NCBI GenBank assembly: GCA_023953695.1
Contig: JAMLJG010000004.1
Coordinates: 1-64,000, forward strand
Direction: 5' to 3'
From: Kiritimatiellia bacterium
GTDB lineage: Bacteria > Verrucomicrobiota > Kiritimatiellia > CAIVKH01
DNA: 64,000 nt
Below the pieces are notes generated by a model. That model was not told the DNA's origin, made no database searches, and saw nothing but the letters and a program-made list of their open reading frames with translations. Of this stretch, positions 1 to 10,300 are shown in pieces; the stretch's first letter is position 1; each line of letters begins with the position of its first letter. The translations under genes were made by a program, and so were the position numbers.

Positions 1-172
1 CTTCTGGCGGATCAGGAAGCCGAATGCGCGGCCAGCCTGAAATGGTGAGGCTGGAGCGAGAAGGGTTCGCAGCGTCCATGCCCACGGCAGTGTGGGCGCT
101 CCGCTAATCCTCAGCGGCTAGTCGGAACGCTCCGAACATGCGGATTCGGTCTCTTGACCATAATGCCATGGA

Positions 173-874
173 CTAGAGCAGCCTGTTCTTTATTTTGTAT
201 ATCAACCGCTTAACACCTTTGAGCCTGTGATAAGGCAATAGGTCGCCTCGGAGGCGTTTGTGCTTTTCGGGGACACAGACGTAGTTTCTGAAATCCGGAT
301 GTTGGGGCTGCCCCGCATAGGGTTTTCGGGCTATCAACATGGAATCGGCGCATGTTTCGCTATACCATCCATCGGCATTTGCGCGAGGGGCACAGTTCGT
401 GTGTGCATGAAGGGGTTCAATGCTTACATACCGGGCAAGAGCGAGCATTCCATCGGTGAAAAAGCGATAGCAATCTACCGGATACCTGTGTTCTACAAAC
501 CCATTGGGTGCAATTAGACACAAAAGGCCGCCCCGTTTCAGAACCCGTGTCATTTCCTCCATTGTTTTCCAAAAGAACTCAATGTGTTCAAACGCTTGGC
601 CTGATATCACGATATCAAAGCTGTCCGATTCGATTGCAGCCCAGTCGTATGGATTTTTGAGAACGATATCAATGTTTGGCCCTTCTGCCATATCCAGGCC
701 CGTGTAATGGTATTTGGGATCATCGAAGAGATGTTTGTAGGAGCCATTTACATCATAGCTGCCCACATCAAGAACCTTCACGTTCCCATGGGATATTTGT
801 GACGCATAATTGTCGAGAAACCACTGCATCCGAAGAATAGAACTGTCATGCATGCCCATTTCCTCATAAACCAT
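173..874 (-). CDS. Class I SAM-dependent methyltransferase
   Basis: A 233-residue protein with a Methyltransf_11-type fold. The SAM-binding motif is VLDVGSYDVNGS near residue 34, followed by an acidic beta-2 end (YTGLDMAEG) and the later FDIVISGQAFEHIEF and LKRGGLLCLIAPNG segments. The substrate cannot be named from sequence; relatives often act on small molecules or sugars in surface-polysaccharide loci. The gene is visibly richer in A+T than its neighbours, which hints at acquisition. Met6 and Met8 are alternative starts. No neighbour indicates a pathway, so only the fold is secure. Confidence 0.8.
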   Translation of the reverse strand: MVYEEMGMHDSSILRMQWFLDNYASQISHGNVKVLDVGSYDVNGSYKHLFDDPKYHYTGLDMAEGPNIDIVLKNPYDWAAIESDSFDIVISGQAFEHIEFFWKTMEEMTRVLKRGGLLCLIAPNGFVEHRYPVDCYRFFTDGMLALARYVSIEPLHAHTNCAPRANADGWYSETCADSMLIARKPYAGQPQHPDFRNYVCVPEKHKRLRGDLLPYHRLKGVKRLIYKIKNRLL

Positions 875-1219
875 CTTCGATCAGAATGAGTGTGGATTAG
901 ATAGTATCAGGGCGTGCTGCCGTCAACCCACTGTGGGCCATGGGAAGCGCGACCCTCTGGCGGGTCTTGATGAGAATATTCGTTCGGTGCGCTCACGCCG
1001 CATGCCAGTTCCATTAATTGTTTTTCAAGAACCGGCCCCGCCACCTTCGGGTTCCGCCATCAGCCAGATGTTGTTGATCGCCCGCGATTATTCCGAGATG
1101 AAGAGGTGGCAGAAAGAGCTAGAATTGTTTTTCAAGGGCTGACCCTCGCTGGGGGCTGATTGACCCCGTTGTCAATCGGGCCATCCCGCTCAACAAGGCC
1201 ATTTCTCTCTCCGCCGTTC
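875..1219. other. Intergenic stretch without a supported gene
   Basis: About 345 bp between the methyltransferase and the four-helix-bundle gene. A 69-codon frame at 933-1142 (+) has no recognisable domain or ribosome-binding site and is not called. The 13-mer TCAACAAGGCCAT at 1190-1202 recurs at 2072-2084 on the other side of the four-helix-bundle gene. Confidence 0.5.
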
Positions 1220-1972
1220 TCATGCCGGCCTCGTGCCTTTGCAGTCCGGGTAGGTGGAGCAGCCCCAGAAATCGCCCTTGGCCGATTTGCGCCGGCGCAT
1301 GGGTTTGCCGCACTGCGGGCAGTCCGGGGCGTCGGCCGCTTTTTGCTGGTCGCGCGCTTCGAGGCGCTTGTTCATGAGCCGCTCGCTGAATCCGCCGGTT
1401 TCCTCGAAGGCTTTGCCTTGCGCCTCAATCTGGCTCTTGAGCATGTTCAGTGCGCGGCCGATGATGATGAGCATGGCGTTGGCCACCACCACCGGGTCGT
1501 CGGCATCGAGCCAGCGGGCATATTTCTTGCGCTGTTCCAGCGCATGCTTCGCCGACTCGTGGACCATGTCGTCCTTGAACGGCGGGTCGTCGAGCGAGAT
1601 GGTATTGATGGCCTTGGCTTCAGGCAAATGCACCGACCACGGCAACTCGCCGCGGTCGAGGATGAAGATTTCGTAGTCGCCGCGCAGCTCGCTCAAACTG
1701 GCGCGGGCGACGTCGGTGAGCTTCATCTCCGTGTCCTTCGAGGTCGAGGAGCGCTCCGAGCCTTCGATGATGTTCTGCCGGCCGCTGCGCGCGGCCTGGG
1801 TCATCTGGTCATATTGGCGGCCTTTCGGGTCGTAGAACTTCGCGCCCGTCTCGCGCGGGTCCTGCGTCAGGAACCGTCGGCAGAACCGCAGTGTGTCGAG
1901 TTGCACGATCGTGGCCAGCGTGAACGAATGCAGCCGACGGAAACCGCCGTGTTTGTCGAAAAGCTCAGGCAT
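1220..1972 (-). CDS. Four-helix-bundle 'suffix' protein with C-terminal topoisomerase-type zinc finger
   Basis: A 250-residue protein starting at MPELFDKHGGFRRL; an upstream in-frame Met at 2020 has no family-like sequence behind it. Residues 1-190 or so match the four-helix-bundle family that resembles bacterial 23S rRNA-intervening-sequence proteins (LHSFTLATIVQLDTLRF, then RQNIIEGSERSSTSKDTE). The C-terminal 40 residues form a C4 zinc finger of the topoisomerase I type (CPQCGKP then CSTYPDCKG). Function is unknown; the zinc finger suggests nucleic-acid binding. It lies just downstream of the 3' stub of a type I specificity gene on the same strand, and genes of this family are often found inside type I restriction-modification loci. 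Confidence 0.8.
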   Translation of the reverse strand: MPELFDKHGGFRRLHSFTLATIVQLDTLRFCRRFLTQDPRETGAKFYDPKGRQYDQMTQAARSGRQNIIEGSERSSTSKDTEMKLTDVARASLSELRGDYEIFILDRGELPWSVHLPEAKAINTISLDDPPFKDDMVHESAKHALEQRKKYARWLDADDPVVVANAMLIIIGRALNMLKSQIEAQGKAFEETGGFSERLMNKRLEARDQQKAADAPDCPQCGKPMRRRKSAKGDFWGCSTYPDCKGTRPA

Positions 1973-2088
1973 GGTGAACCTCTGTGTGGTGTTGGGACCT
2001 TGTTGACCGCGTTGACTCAAGTGCTGGCCTCCCGACCCATGTTGCCGCTTTGGTCAGTCCGATCAAATGTGTCAACAAGGCCATCATC

Positions 2089-2187
2089 TCACAACTCCCC
2101 CGCAAACGCCTGATGCAAAAGCGACTTCTTCAATTCCCCCAACGCCGCCAGCTTGCGCTCGTAGATGGCGACAATGGCGCGAATCAG
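2089..2187 (-). pseudogene. hsdS: 3' remnant of a type I restriction-modification specificity subunit (HsdS)
   Basis: The last 30 codons before the stop read as the coiled-coil end of HsdS (AIVAIYERKLAALGELKKSL, then LHQAFAGEL), the very conserved tail of the second conserved helix. Upstream of about 2190 the frame becomes proline/arginine-rich nonsense and runs into the TTCCAA palindromes and the lipoprotein gene, so nearly all of hsdS is gone. No hsdM or hsdR is present. The four-helix-bundle gene next downstream was probably part of the same lost locus. Confidence 0.7.
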
Positions 2188-2200
2188 CGGGCGGGGGGAG

Positions 2201-2279
2201 TTCCAAGGGTTGGAAGTTTTGGGGGCGCTGGCTTCCAAGGGTTGGAAGTTTGCGCGGGTTGGGCTTCCAAGGGTTGGAG
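2201..2279. repeat. Three TTCCAANNNTTGGAA palindromes on a 32-bp period
   Basis: TTCCAAGGGTTGGAA occurs at 2201-2215 and 2233-2247, and TTCCAAGGGTTGGAG at 2265-2279: start-to-start distance is exactly 32 bp each time, with 17-bp spacers that end in GGC. A two-copy array with the same period lies at 30697-30743. The dyad and three-helical-turn phasing look like cooperative binding sites for a dimeric protein or a dispersed repeat family, not a CRISPR array. Confidence 0.85.
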
Positions 2280-2285
2280 GTGGGG

Positions 2286-2720
2286 TTAGCGGTCGGTGGT
2301 TTCGATGGCGGTGACGGTGTTGCTGACGAATTCTACGCGCATTTTGTCGTATTCTTGGCGTCGTTCGACGTCTACCCAGACCCAGTCGGAGACGGTGCGG
2401 CGTCGGCCTTGTGCGTCGTAGACGCGGACGCGGGTGTCGGCGCGTTGGCGTTCCCAGGTGACGCGTTCGGCGGTGTAGGCCCAGACGGTGGTTTGGCCTT
2501 CTTTGGTGCGGCGGGTGTATTCGCGGTTGGGGCGGCCGAGTGCGAGTTGGACGGCGTCTTGGGTGTAGCCGATGTCTATTTGGCCTTTGCGGACGTTTTC
2601 CTGGACGTCGGTGGGGAGGGTGGCGAAGAGTTCGGGGTTGCGTTTGATGCGGTATTCGGGGCTGGCGCAGCCGATGGCGAAGAGGGTGAGGAGCGCGAGG
2701 GCGGGTAGCAGATGTTTCAT
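2286..2720 (-). CDS. Lipoprotein, BamE/SmpA-like
   Basis: A 144-residue protein with a lipoprotein signal (hydrophobic core then lipobox FAIGC, Cys18). The mature part has an early RKGQIDIGYTQDAVQLALG segment, which is the 'G.T..qv...lG.P' signature of the BamE/OmlA fold, followed by WAYTAERV and a basic middle. BamE-fold lipoproteins act in or near the outer-membrane beta-barrel assembly machinery, but many relatives have unrelated roles, so only fold and location are claimed. It is followed on its strand by the palindrome array and preceded by the secreted TSP3 protein gene. Confidence 0.7.
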   Translation of the reverse strand: MKHLLPALALLTLFAIGCASPEYRIKRNPELFATLPTDVQENVRKGQIDIGYTQDAVQLALGRPNREYTRRTKEGQTTVWAYTAERVTWERQRADTRVRVYDAQGRRRTVSDWVWVDVERRQEYDKMRVEFVSNTVTAIETTDR

Positions 2721-2743
2721 GGGGGGATGGTAGCAGATTGGGT

Positions 2744-3697
2744 TTATTCTTCAACCAGGCGTATTCGGATTATGAGGGGTTGTGTGTCGAGGAGGGCGTT
2801 GGTGAGGGTGGTGGTGGTGTGGGTGTTGGGGGTGGGGGCGGCGGGGATGGGGTTGGGGGTGATGTCGCTGAAGGTGGTGTTGAGGAGGTTGGTGGCGAGT
2901 TGGATTTGGTAGGTGCGGCCGGGGATGGTGGCCCAGGTGAGGAGGAGGTTGTTGTTTTGCGGGGTGAGGGTGTTGATGCCGAGGTAGGAGGTGGGGTTGG
3001 TGGGGTTGGTTCCGGCGCGGAGTTCGTGGCTGTCGTTCATGCCGTCGTGGTCGGTGTCGGGGTGGGTGGGGTTGAGTCCGAGGGTGTGTTCGGCGCCGTC
3101 GGTGAGGGTGTCGCCATCGGTGTCGGGGTTGTTGGGGTTGGAGCCGTAGGATTTTTCCCAGGAGTTGTGGAGGCCGTCGGCGTCGTCGTCGGCGGTGTCG
3201 AGTGCGTTGGTGGTGGGGGTGAGTTGGGCGAGGAATTCGGTGTTGCCGTTGATGGTGAAGAGTTGGGAGTCGGCGTAGAAGGAGGATTCTTCGAGGGTGG
3301 GTTTGTTGAAGACGCGGACGAAGATTGTTCCGCTGGTGGGGCGGGGTGTGGCGAGGCTGATGCTGAAGCGGCCGGATTCGAGGAGCCAGGGGGCGATGGA
3401 GCGGCCGATGGCGGTGGCGCCGTTGGCGACGGGTGGGTTGAGGGGATGGGGCTGGCCGTTGGTGTCGGGGGGGTAGATGGTGTTGTTGGTGGCCCAGAGG
3501 AGTTGTACGAGGGGGCCGGGTTGGTCGGCGTTGCCGGGGAGGGTGGCGCCGAATTCGTTGAGGATGGGGGTGGTGTTGCCGACGTGGAGGGGTGTGGTGA
3601 GTTGGGCGTTTGCGCTGGGGGCGAGGGGGGCGAGGAGCGCTGCGAGGAGCAGGGCTGTTATGCGGGGCCTGGTTGCGTTGTGCCTAGAAGCGATCAT
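2744..3697 (-). CDS. Secreted protein with thrombospondin type-3 calcium repeats
   Basis: A 317-residue protein with an N-terminal signal peptide (ITALLLAALLAPLAPSANAQ). Residues from about 165 to 235 contain four tandem Asp-rich calcium loops of the TSP3 kind (TADDDADGLHNSWE, NNPDTDGDTLTDGAE, HPDTDHDGMNDSHE). The C-terminal 75 residues resemble the short beta domain seen at the end of many verrucomicrobial secreted proteins (LTWATIPGRTYQIQLATNL). Its start overlaps the end of the upstream PEP-CTERM gene by 14 bp, so the two are probably co-translated. Likely an exported surface or matrix component; partner unknown. Confidence 0.75.
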   Translation of the reverse strand: MIASRHNATRPRITALLLAALLAPLAPSANAQLTTPLHVGNTTPILNEFGATLPGNADQPGPLVQLLWATNNTIYPPDTNGQPHPLNPPVANGATAIGRSIAPWLLESGRFSISLATPRPTSGTIFVRVFNKPTLEESSFYADSQLFTINGNTEFLAQLTPTTNALDTADDDADGLHNSWEKSYGSNPNNPDTDGDTLTDGAEHTLGLNPTHPDTDHDGMNDSHELRAGTNPTNPTSYLGINTLTPQNNNLLLTWATIPGRTYQIQLATNLLNTTFSDITPNPIPAAPTPNTHTTTTLTNALLDTQPLIIRIRLVEE

Positions 3698-4355
3698 AGG
3701 TGTTTGCGGGGTAGGGCGGGCGCGGTTGTTGTTGGGTGTGTTGGGGTCCTTTCTTCTTTTCTTGTTCTTTTCTTCGCATGGCGCTTTTGAGGGCGGCGAG
3801 CATGCCGGACCAGACCATGACGAGGCTGAGGGTGTTGGGTTCGGGGATGATGGTGAAGGTGTCGGTGTTGGTGGTGCCGTAGCCGCCGGAGAATTCCACG
3901 ACGATGGAGCCGAAGGCGTCGTATTCGACGTTGGTGAGGGGGGCTTCGCCCCAGGAGATGAGGCCGGTGAGTGGGCCGGTGGAGTCGAAGAAGCGGAGGT
4001 ACATGTAGTTGACGTCGTCTGATTCGTAGTAGAGGTTGCCGACGTAGAAGGTGCCGTTGCTGCCGAGTTGAGAGCTGTCTATGGTGATGGTGGCGATGAT
4101 GAGGTCGTCTCCGGTTGTGGTTCCGAGATAGCCCCCACCTGAGGAGCCCATGGGGTCTATGATGCTGTCGTAGCTGCCGATGACTTGGACGATGGAGCCG
4201 TCGGCCAGGGGTGCGGAGCCGTCTTCGTTGAGGAGGGCGATGGTGACATAGGCGGAGAGATTGATGATGGCGGCGGATGCAGAAGAGGCGGTCAAGAATA
4301 CTGCTATCACGCTGGTCCATATCAATTTTCTCAGTTTCTGGAGCTGTGCTCGCAT
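3684..4355 (-). CDS. PEP-CTERM sorting-domain protein
   Basis: A 223-residue exported protein: signal peptide (SVIAVFLTASSASA), a beta-rich body of about 140 residues, then the PEP-CTERM signal beginning at residue 171 (PEPNTLSLVMVWSGMLAAL followed by a basic RRK cluster). PEP-CTERM proteins are processed by an exosortase and sent to the cell surface or extracellular polysaccharide. Oddly, the frame continues about 28 residues past the basic cluster (polar, Q/P-rich) before the stop, which then overlaps the next gene. No exosortase is in the window. Body function unknown. Confidence 0.75.
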   Translation of the reverse strand: MRAQLQKLRKLIWTSVIAVFLTASSASAAIINLSAYVTIALLNEDGSAPLADGSIVQVIGSYDSIIDPMGSSGGGYLGTTTGDDLIIATITIDSSQLGSNGTFYVGNLYYESDDVNYMYLRFFDSTGPLTGLISWGEAPLTNVEYDAFGSIVVEFSGGYGTTNTDTFTIIPEPNTLSLVMVWSGMLAALKSAMRRKEQEKKKGPQHTQQQPRPPYPANTYDRF

Positions 4356-4364
4356 AGGCCATTT

Positions 4365-7300
4365 CTACGGCTTCATATCCCTCGTTGGTTGTGGGTAGTG
4401 GAAGTGGTTGGTCCATGTCATGGGGCCGGAGGCGCGTCGCCAGATGACGATGGCGTCGTCTGGTTTGAAGTAGTTGGTGGGGACGAGGGCGCCGTTGATG
4501 CCGCCGGTGTCGAAGCGCCATGTTTGGTCGGTGGTTTTGAACCAGATTTTTCCGTTGGGTACGCGCTGGTTGTTGCGGTCGTATTTCCAGAGCATATCGG
4601 CGAGGGGGGGGATGGCGGCGCCTTGGAATCCGGCGGCGAGGAGACCGAGTTGGGAGGGGTGGAGTGTTTCCGGGATGTTCACGCTGGTGAGGGAGTGAAA
4701 GCTACCGCCGGGGACGATTTGGATTTGGGCGTTGGTGGGGACGCCAAAGATCATGGGGAGCTTCGTCGGCGGCTGATTGGTGGGCAACTCGACGCAGAAT
4801 CCATCGGCGAGGGGGAGGGCCCAGGAGTCGGCCTTTTGGCCTTCGCGGTGTGTGGGATAGGAGGCCATCCACGCGTTGGAAGATTCGCTCTGTGCGAACC
4901 AGATTTCCTGGGTTGCGGCGAGGTCGAGGTTGATGGCGCGGTTGAACCACATTACGCGCGTTGCGGCGACGGCGCTTTCGCTGCCGGGGAGGGCGTCTTC
5001 CAGGATGTCGCGAATGGTGTTGTTGCAGGGGATGCCCCACGGGCGCACCCAATTTTGGCCGGGTTGGATGCGGGCGACGCCGAAGGCTTTGATTTCGACG
5101 CCAGCGCGGCGGGGTTCTTCTTCCCAGAAGCCGGGCGCGGAGATGCGGTAGAAGCGGAGGGTGCCTTCGGGCAGATTCACGGGCGCGGTGCGGTTGAGTC
5201 CGCCGGTGTCCATGAGGGTGCCGCCCGCGCGGCGGTCGGCGAGTTGCCAGTTGGTCAGTCCTGCGTGGAAGCGGTTGGCATCGGCAAAGAGGAGGTCGTA
5301 GAGCTGTTCGCCGTTGGTGATTTGGTGGCGAATCTCGACGGCGTTGTTGGTTGTGCTGTAGCGACAGTCGGTGATGATGAAGGGCGGGACGATGGTGACG
5401 GAGGCGGATGAGGTGTTGTTGGTGGGGTTGAGGTCGCCTTGTCGCTGCTGAATGATGCGGACCGTGTTGGTCAGTGTCATTCCGGCGGTGCCTGGATTGA
5501 CGGTTGCGAAGAGTTGGAGGGTGGCGGTGGCGTCTGGGGCGATGCTGGGGATGGTCCAGCGATTGCCGAGTGGGTTGAAGGAGCCTGTGGAGGGAATGCT
5601 GGAGGAGTAGGAGAGGCCGGATGGCATGATGTCTTCGACGACGACATCGGTGGCGGCGAAGGGGCCGTGATTGGTGAGGGTGATGGTGAAGGAGACGAGG
5701 GAACCTTCGTCGGGGATGGGGTCTTGCGCGTATTTGCCGATTCCGGTGTCTGCGATTTCGACGCGGTCGGTCACGGAGGCATAGATCCACGCGATTTGCT
5801 GGTCGCTCGTGACTGAGGCGGTGTTGACCACCTGGGAGACCGTGGAGGGGCTGTCCACGATGGCTCGGTAGGTGATGGTGGCGTAGTCTCCGGGGCGCAG
5901 GTAGAGGTTTGTGGCGAGCCAGGGGGGGAGTCCGCCGGGGCGCGTGGTGAAGGTGTCTTTGCTGGCGGTGATGCGGAGGTCGTCAATCCAGACGATGTCG
6001 CCGGAGGACATGGCGTTGTTAGTTGTGGCGAAGCGAATCGCGACGTTGGTAGAAATCCACGTGCGGATGTCGAAGCTTACATTCGTATATTCGGAATCTT
6101 CAGCGGGTCCTTCGAAGCGCTGCAGCGTGCTCCAGGGTCCGTTGACACCGGTGGAGGAAATCTGCGCGAGCGCGACATCGCCGGCTTCGAGGCTTTCGCG
6201 GCGATAGGAGAAGGTGAGCGTGGCGTTGGTGAATTCGCTCAAGTCGGCCGTTCGCCGGAACCATTGTGGACTGCCACTGCCTTGAAACTGCAGGCTGTAG
6301 GTGGAGCCGCGCATGACGTCATAGGTGATCTGAATGTTGCCTGCGAGCGGGTTGTTGCCGCTCTCGCTTTCCTGCCAGTCGGTGAGCCAGTTCGTGTTGC
6401 CGAAATTGTTGTTGAAGAAGCGGCTTCGGAAGTCTTCGAGCCATTCGAAGGGGAAATATTCCGGCGCGGAGATTTCTGTGCTGCTGGCGACGTAGGTCAT
6501 GCCTGCGGGCGGGGTGTCGAAGAGGGAAATCGTTGTGTGGGCAAACGCATTCGGGTTGGTGATGACGATGGTGTAGACGTTGGTGAAGCCCGGGGGCGCT
6601 TGGCCGGGGGTTGTGGCGGTGCCACCGGCGCTGGAGATTTTGCTCAGCAACAGGGGATCGGCGCTCGTTGTGATGAGCACGGCTGTTCCCGTGTTGTTGT
6701 TCGGGTTGAGGTCGGGCAGGGCGGCGGAGGAAATATGCGCGACGTTGGTGATGTAGACGCCGACGACCGAAGTGGTCAGCGCGGCGTTGAGCGTGAGGGT
6801 GGCCTGTGCGCCGACCGCCAGGCTGCCGATGTTCCAGACGTTGGATGAGGGAGCAAATGTGCCTTGGCTTGCGGTGTGGGAGAGGAGTTGCAGGCCCGCG
6901 GGCCACACATCTGTTAGTTGAGCAGAAGTGGTGGCGCTGGGTCCTGCATTGGACACCGTGACCATGAATTGAACATTCGAACCGAGGAGGGGGGAATCGT
7001 CGTCCACCGTCTTGCTGACGATGAGGTCTGCCGCGCCCACTGTCACGATGGCCGTGGCGCTATTGTTTCCCGGGATGGTGTCGGCCAGCGAGGATCCGGA
7101 AAGCGTTGCGATGTTGGTCAGCATGGTGCCGGAATAGACCGGGTTAGTGCTGACGCGCAGTGTGAGCGACAGCGCCACCGCCGTGTTGTTGGTCAGAACG
7201 CCGATAGTCCAGATGCCGGTCCCCTGGCTATAGCTTCCGCGCGAGGCGGAGCTGCTCACATAGCTGAAGCCATCGGGCACGGGATCGGAGAGCGTGACAT

Positions 7301-10300
7301 TCGACGCTGTGCGAGGTCCGTTGTTGGTCACCACGATGGTGAAGATCACATTGCTGCCCGCGTAGGGGGTCGGATTGTTGACGGTTTTGGTCACCCCGAG
7401 GTCCGTCGCCGCGATGGGGTTTGTCGCAGATGCCTGAATGGGGAGCACCTGCTTCGTACTGGTGGCGTAGGCGATGTTGACGATCTGTGTTTCCACTGCG
7501 GGCGTGTCCACGCGCACGGTGTAGGTGACGGTGAGGATTTCGCCCGGTTTGAGTAGATGGCCGGAGGTGAGGTCGGGTGGCGCGCCGCCGGCGACTGTGT
7601 TGGTCCCCGTTTGTGACCAATAGACCTCGACGTTGTCGAAGTGAACATAGTCTGACGATCCGAGTGAGGAGGAACTCAGAAATCGGATCGTGGTGTTGGG
7701 GCCGGAGTAGGCCGAAATATCGAAGTTGGTTGAGAGGAAGGATGCGTCGTTCTGCGGCCCTGCGATCCGCCCGATTTCATCGAAGGGGTTTGAGCCGTTG
7801 GTGGAGACATATATCGCGACATAGTCGGACGAGGAATCGAGCGCCGCGCGGCGATAATCGAAGCGGAGAATGGCATTCGTGATGCCGGTCAGATCCAGGG
7901 GGCGTTCAATGCCGCGGCTTGCGCGCGACATGCGCAGCGCGTTGGTGTAGATGCGGATGTTGCCCGCATTGGGGGAGGTGGATTCGCCGATTTCCACCCA
8001 GTTGCTGTTCCAGTTCACAGTCCCATCGTTACGCGAATACGAAACAGAGTTGAACGTGTCCAACACGTTGTTGGTGGCGATGAAGACGCCGCTCACCCAT
8101 GTGGTGTTGGTGATGTAGGTGGTGCCTGCGGGGAGCGGGTCGGTGATCGTCAGATTTGTGTGTGTGAGGCTGCCCGCATTGGTGACGACGATCGTGTAGG
8201 TGATGTTGCTGCCCGGCATGGCGTCGCCTGAAACGCTCGACGTTTTTGTCATGCGCAGCGAACTCACGGCGATGACCGCGGTGCCGGTGTTGTTCAGCGG
8301 ATTGCCGTCTGCGACATCGGAGGATGTGATGGTGACTCGATTGGTGAGCAGGGTGTTGACGGCATTGGTGCTGACCTGAACGGTGATTTCGAGTGTTTCC
8401 GACGCGCCTGCTGCGAGGGATCCCACATTCCAGATTCCGCTCGCATCGCTGTAGGAGCCTGCACTGGCCGAGTGCGAAACGTAGGTCATGTGATTCGTGA
8501 GTTTTTCCGTCAAGGTCACGCCACCTGCATCGGAAGGACCGTTGTTGGTGACGATAATGGTGTAGATCACGTTATCCCCCGCAAAGGGGCCTTGGGTGTT
8601 CGGCGTTTTGGTTACGCCGAGGTCGGCGCCAATGACGGTGATGATGGCGCTGTCTGTGTCGTTGCTGGGATTGGTGTCGCCGAGTGTGGTGGTCAGGGCG
8701 GTGGCTGTATTGGTGATCACCAGGCCCGCGCTCGCGTTGTCCACTCGCGCCGTAAGGATCAGCCGCGCCACTGCGCCGCTCGCCATCGAGCCGATGCTCC
8801 AGAGTCCGCTGGTGGGGTTGTAGCTGCCGATCGTGGCGGAGGCGTTGCTGAACGTGACCCCGGCGGGTACGCTGTCGGTGACGACGACCGAGGTGGCGCT
8901 GTCCGGGCCATGATTGGTCACGGTGATCGTATAAGTGATCAGCTCGGCCACATCGGGCAGGGGATCATTTACCGTCTTGTTGAGGCTGATGTCCAAACCG
9001 CGCACGGTGACGACGGCGCTCGCAGTGTTGTTTGCCGCGTTGGTGTCGGGGCGATTGCTGCCGGTCAGGGCGACAGTGTTTGTGATGATCCATCCACCGC
9101 TCGTGTAGTCCACACGCGCGGTGATGGTCAGTCGCGCTCCCGCGCCGATCGCGAGGTCACCAATTTCCCATTCGCCCGTGGCAGATGTGTAGGTGCCCGA
9201 CGTGGCGTGGTGCCCGAGATATGTCAGCCCCGGGGGAATCAGATCGGACAGCTCAATCGCGCGAGCGGGATAGGGGCCGAAATTGGTCGCGCTCATGGTG
9301 AAGACGATGTTGGTTCCGACGCGAACCCAGTTGGTGTTCACCGTCTTCGTCACTCCGAGATCGGTGGGCGGCAGAAAGATGCCCGCGTCGTATTGATTGT
9401 TGGTGGTGCGAGGCGGAAGAGAAACGAAGGGCGAGCGCGCGGTGTTGGTATTGATATCGCTATCGAGGTAGTCGTCCGGCCCGACATCTTGCGGAGAGAC
9501 GATCCAGTCCTCCGGCAACACAACTTCGAACTGATAGATGCCCGTTTCGATCGCATACACGTGATAGATGCCGTTTGAGTCCGTGCGCGCTTGGCCCACA
9601 AGGTTGCTGCCGGTGCTGTCCCAGACGCGAACCAGCACATTGTATACGCCCGGTTCGCCGGGGTCCTGTAGCCCGTTCTGGTTGAGATCGTTCCACACGA
9701 GGTCGCCGATGGATGCGTTGTCGCGTTCGTCCAGCACCAGCGCGCCGCCGCTCATCAAATCCAAGCCGCCCGAGTCGCTGCTCTCCGTGGTGTTCAGGGG
9801 GAACTCGTGAACATTCAGCCAGTTCTGGGTGGCGGAAATATCGGCTGCCGCGAGGGAATAGCCATACACCAGCGTGTTGGTGGTGATGTCGAACTCCGTC
9901 CATTCGATGTATTGGCCTGACAGCGGTTGCACGCCCACGTTGGCTGATGGGCGATAGTTGCCGTCGTAGCCGCGATACACAATTGTGTCGAGGGTGATGC
10001 CGGAATCGCCCCAATTCGTCGTGCTCAAATAGACCGGCTTTGAGAAAGACGCCGGCATTCCGTTCGTATCGAGCGAGAGAATGGCCGCAATCCAGAGCGC
10101 GTCGTTTCCGCCTCGATCCATCACCATGAAGCCCTTGCGATTCAGCGCGCCATATGCGGGATAGCCATCGTCGAAGATGTAGTCAATGCGCTCAATGTTG
10201 TTGTTGTTTCCATCGCCGTTTCCCGTGTTGCAAAAGACGTTGTCCGCGCCGCGATTCACGATGCTCGCAAGGAGGATATCCTCCATCGTTTCCGCATAGC

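Noticed and set aside
2201-2279. Possible CRISPR array
   Set aside because: Only 15-bp palindromes with 17-bp spacers, two or three copies, related spacers, no cas genes.
2738-3790. Long plus-strand open frame rich in Gly, Val and Glu
   Set aside because: It is the mirror image of the C/A-rich TSP3 and PEP-CTERM genes on the minus strand; no domain and no start signal. Similar plus-strand frames through 4.2-10.2 kb are likewise shadows of the DUF11 gene.
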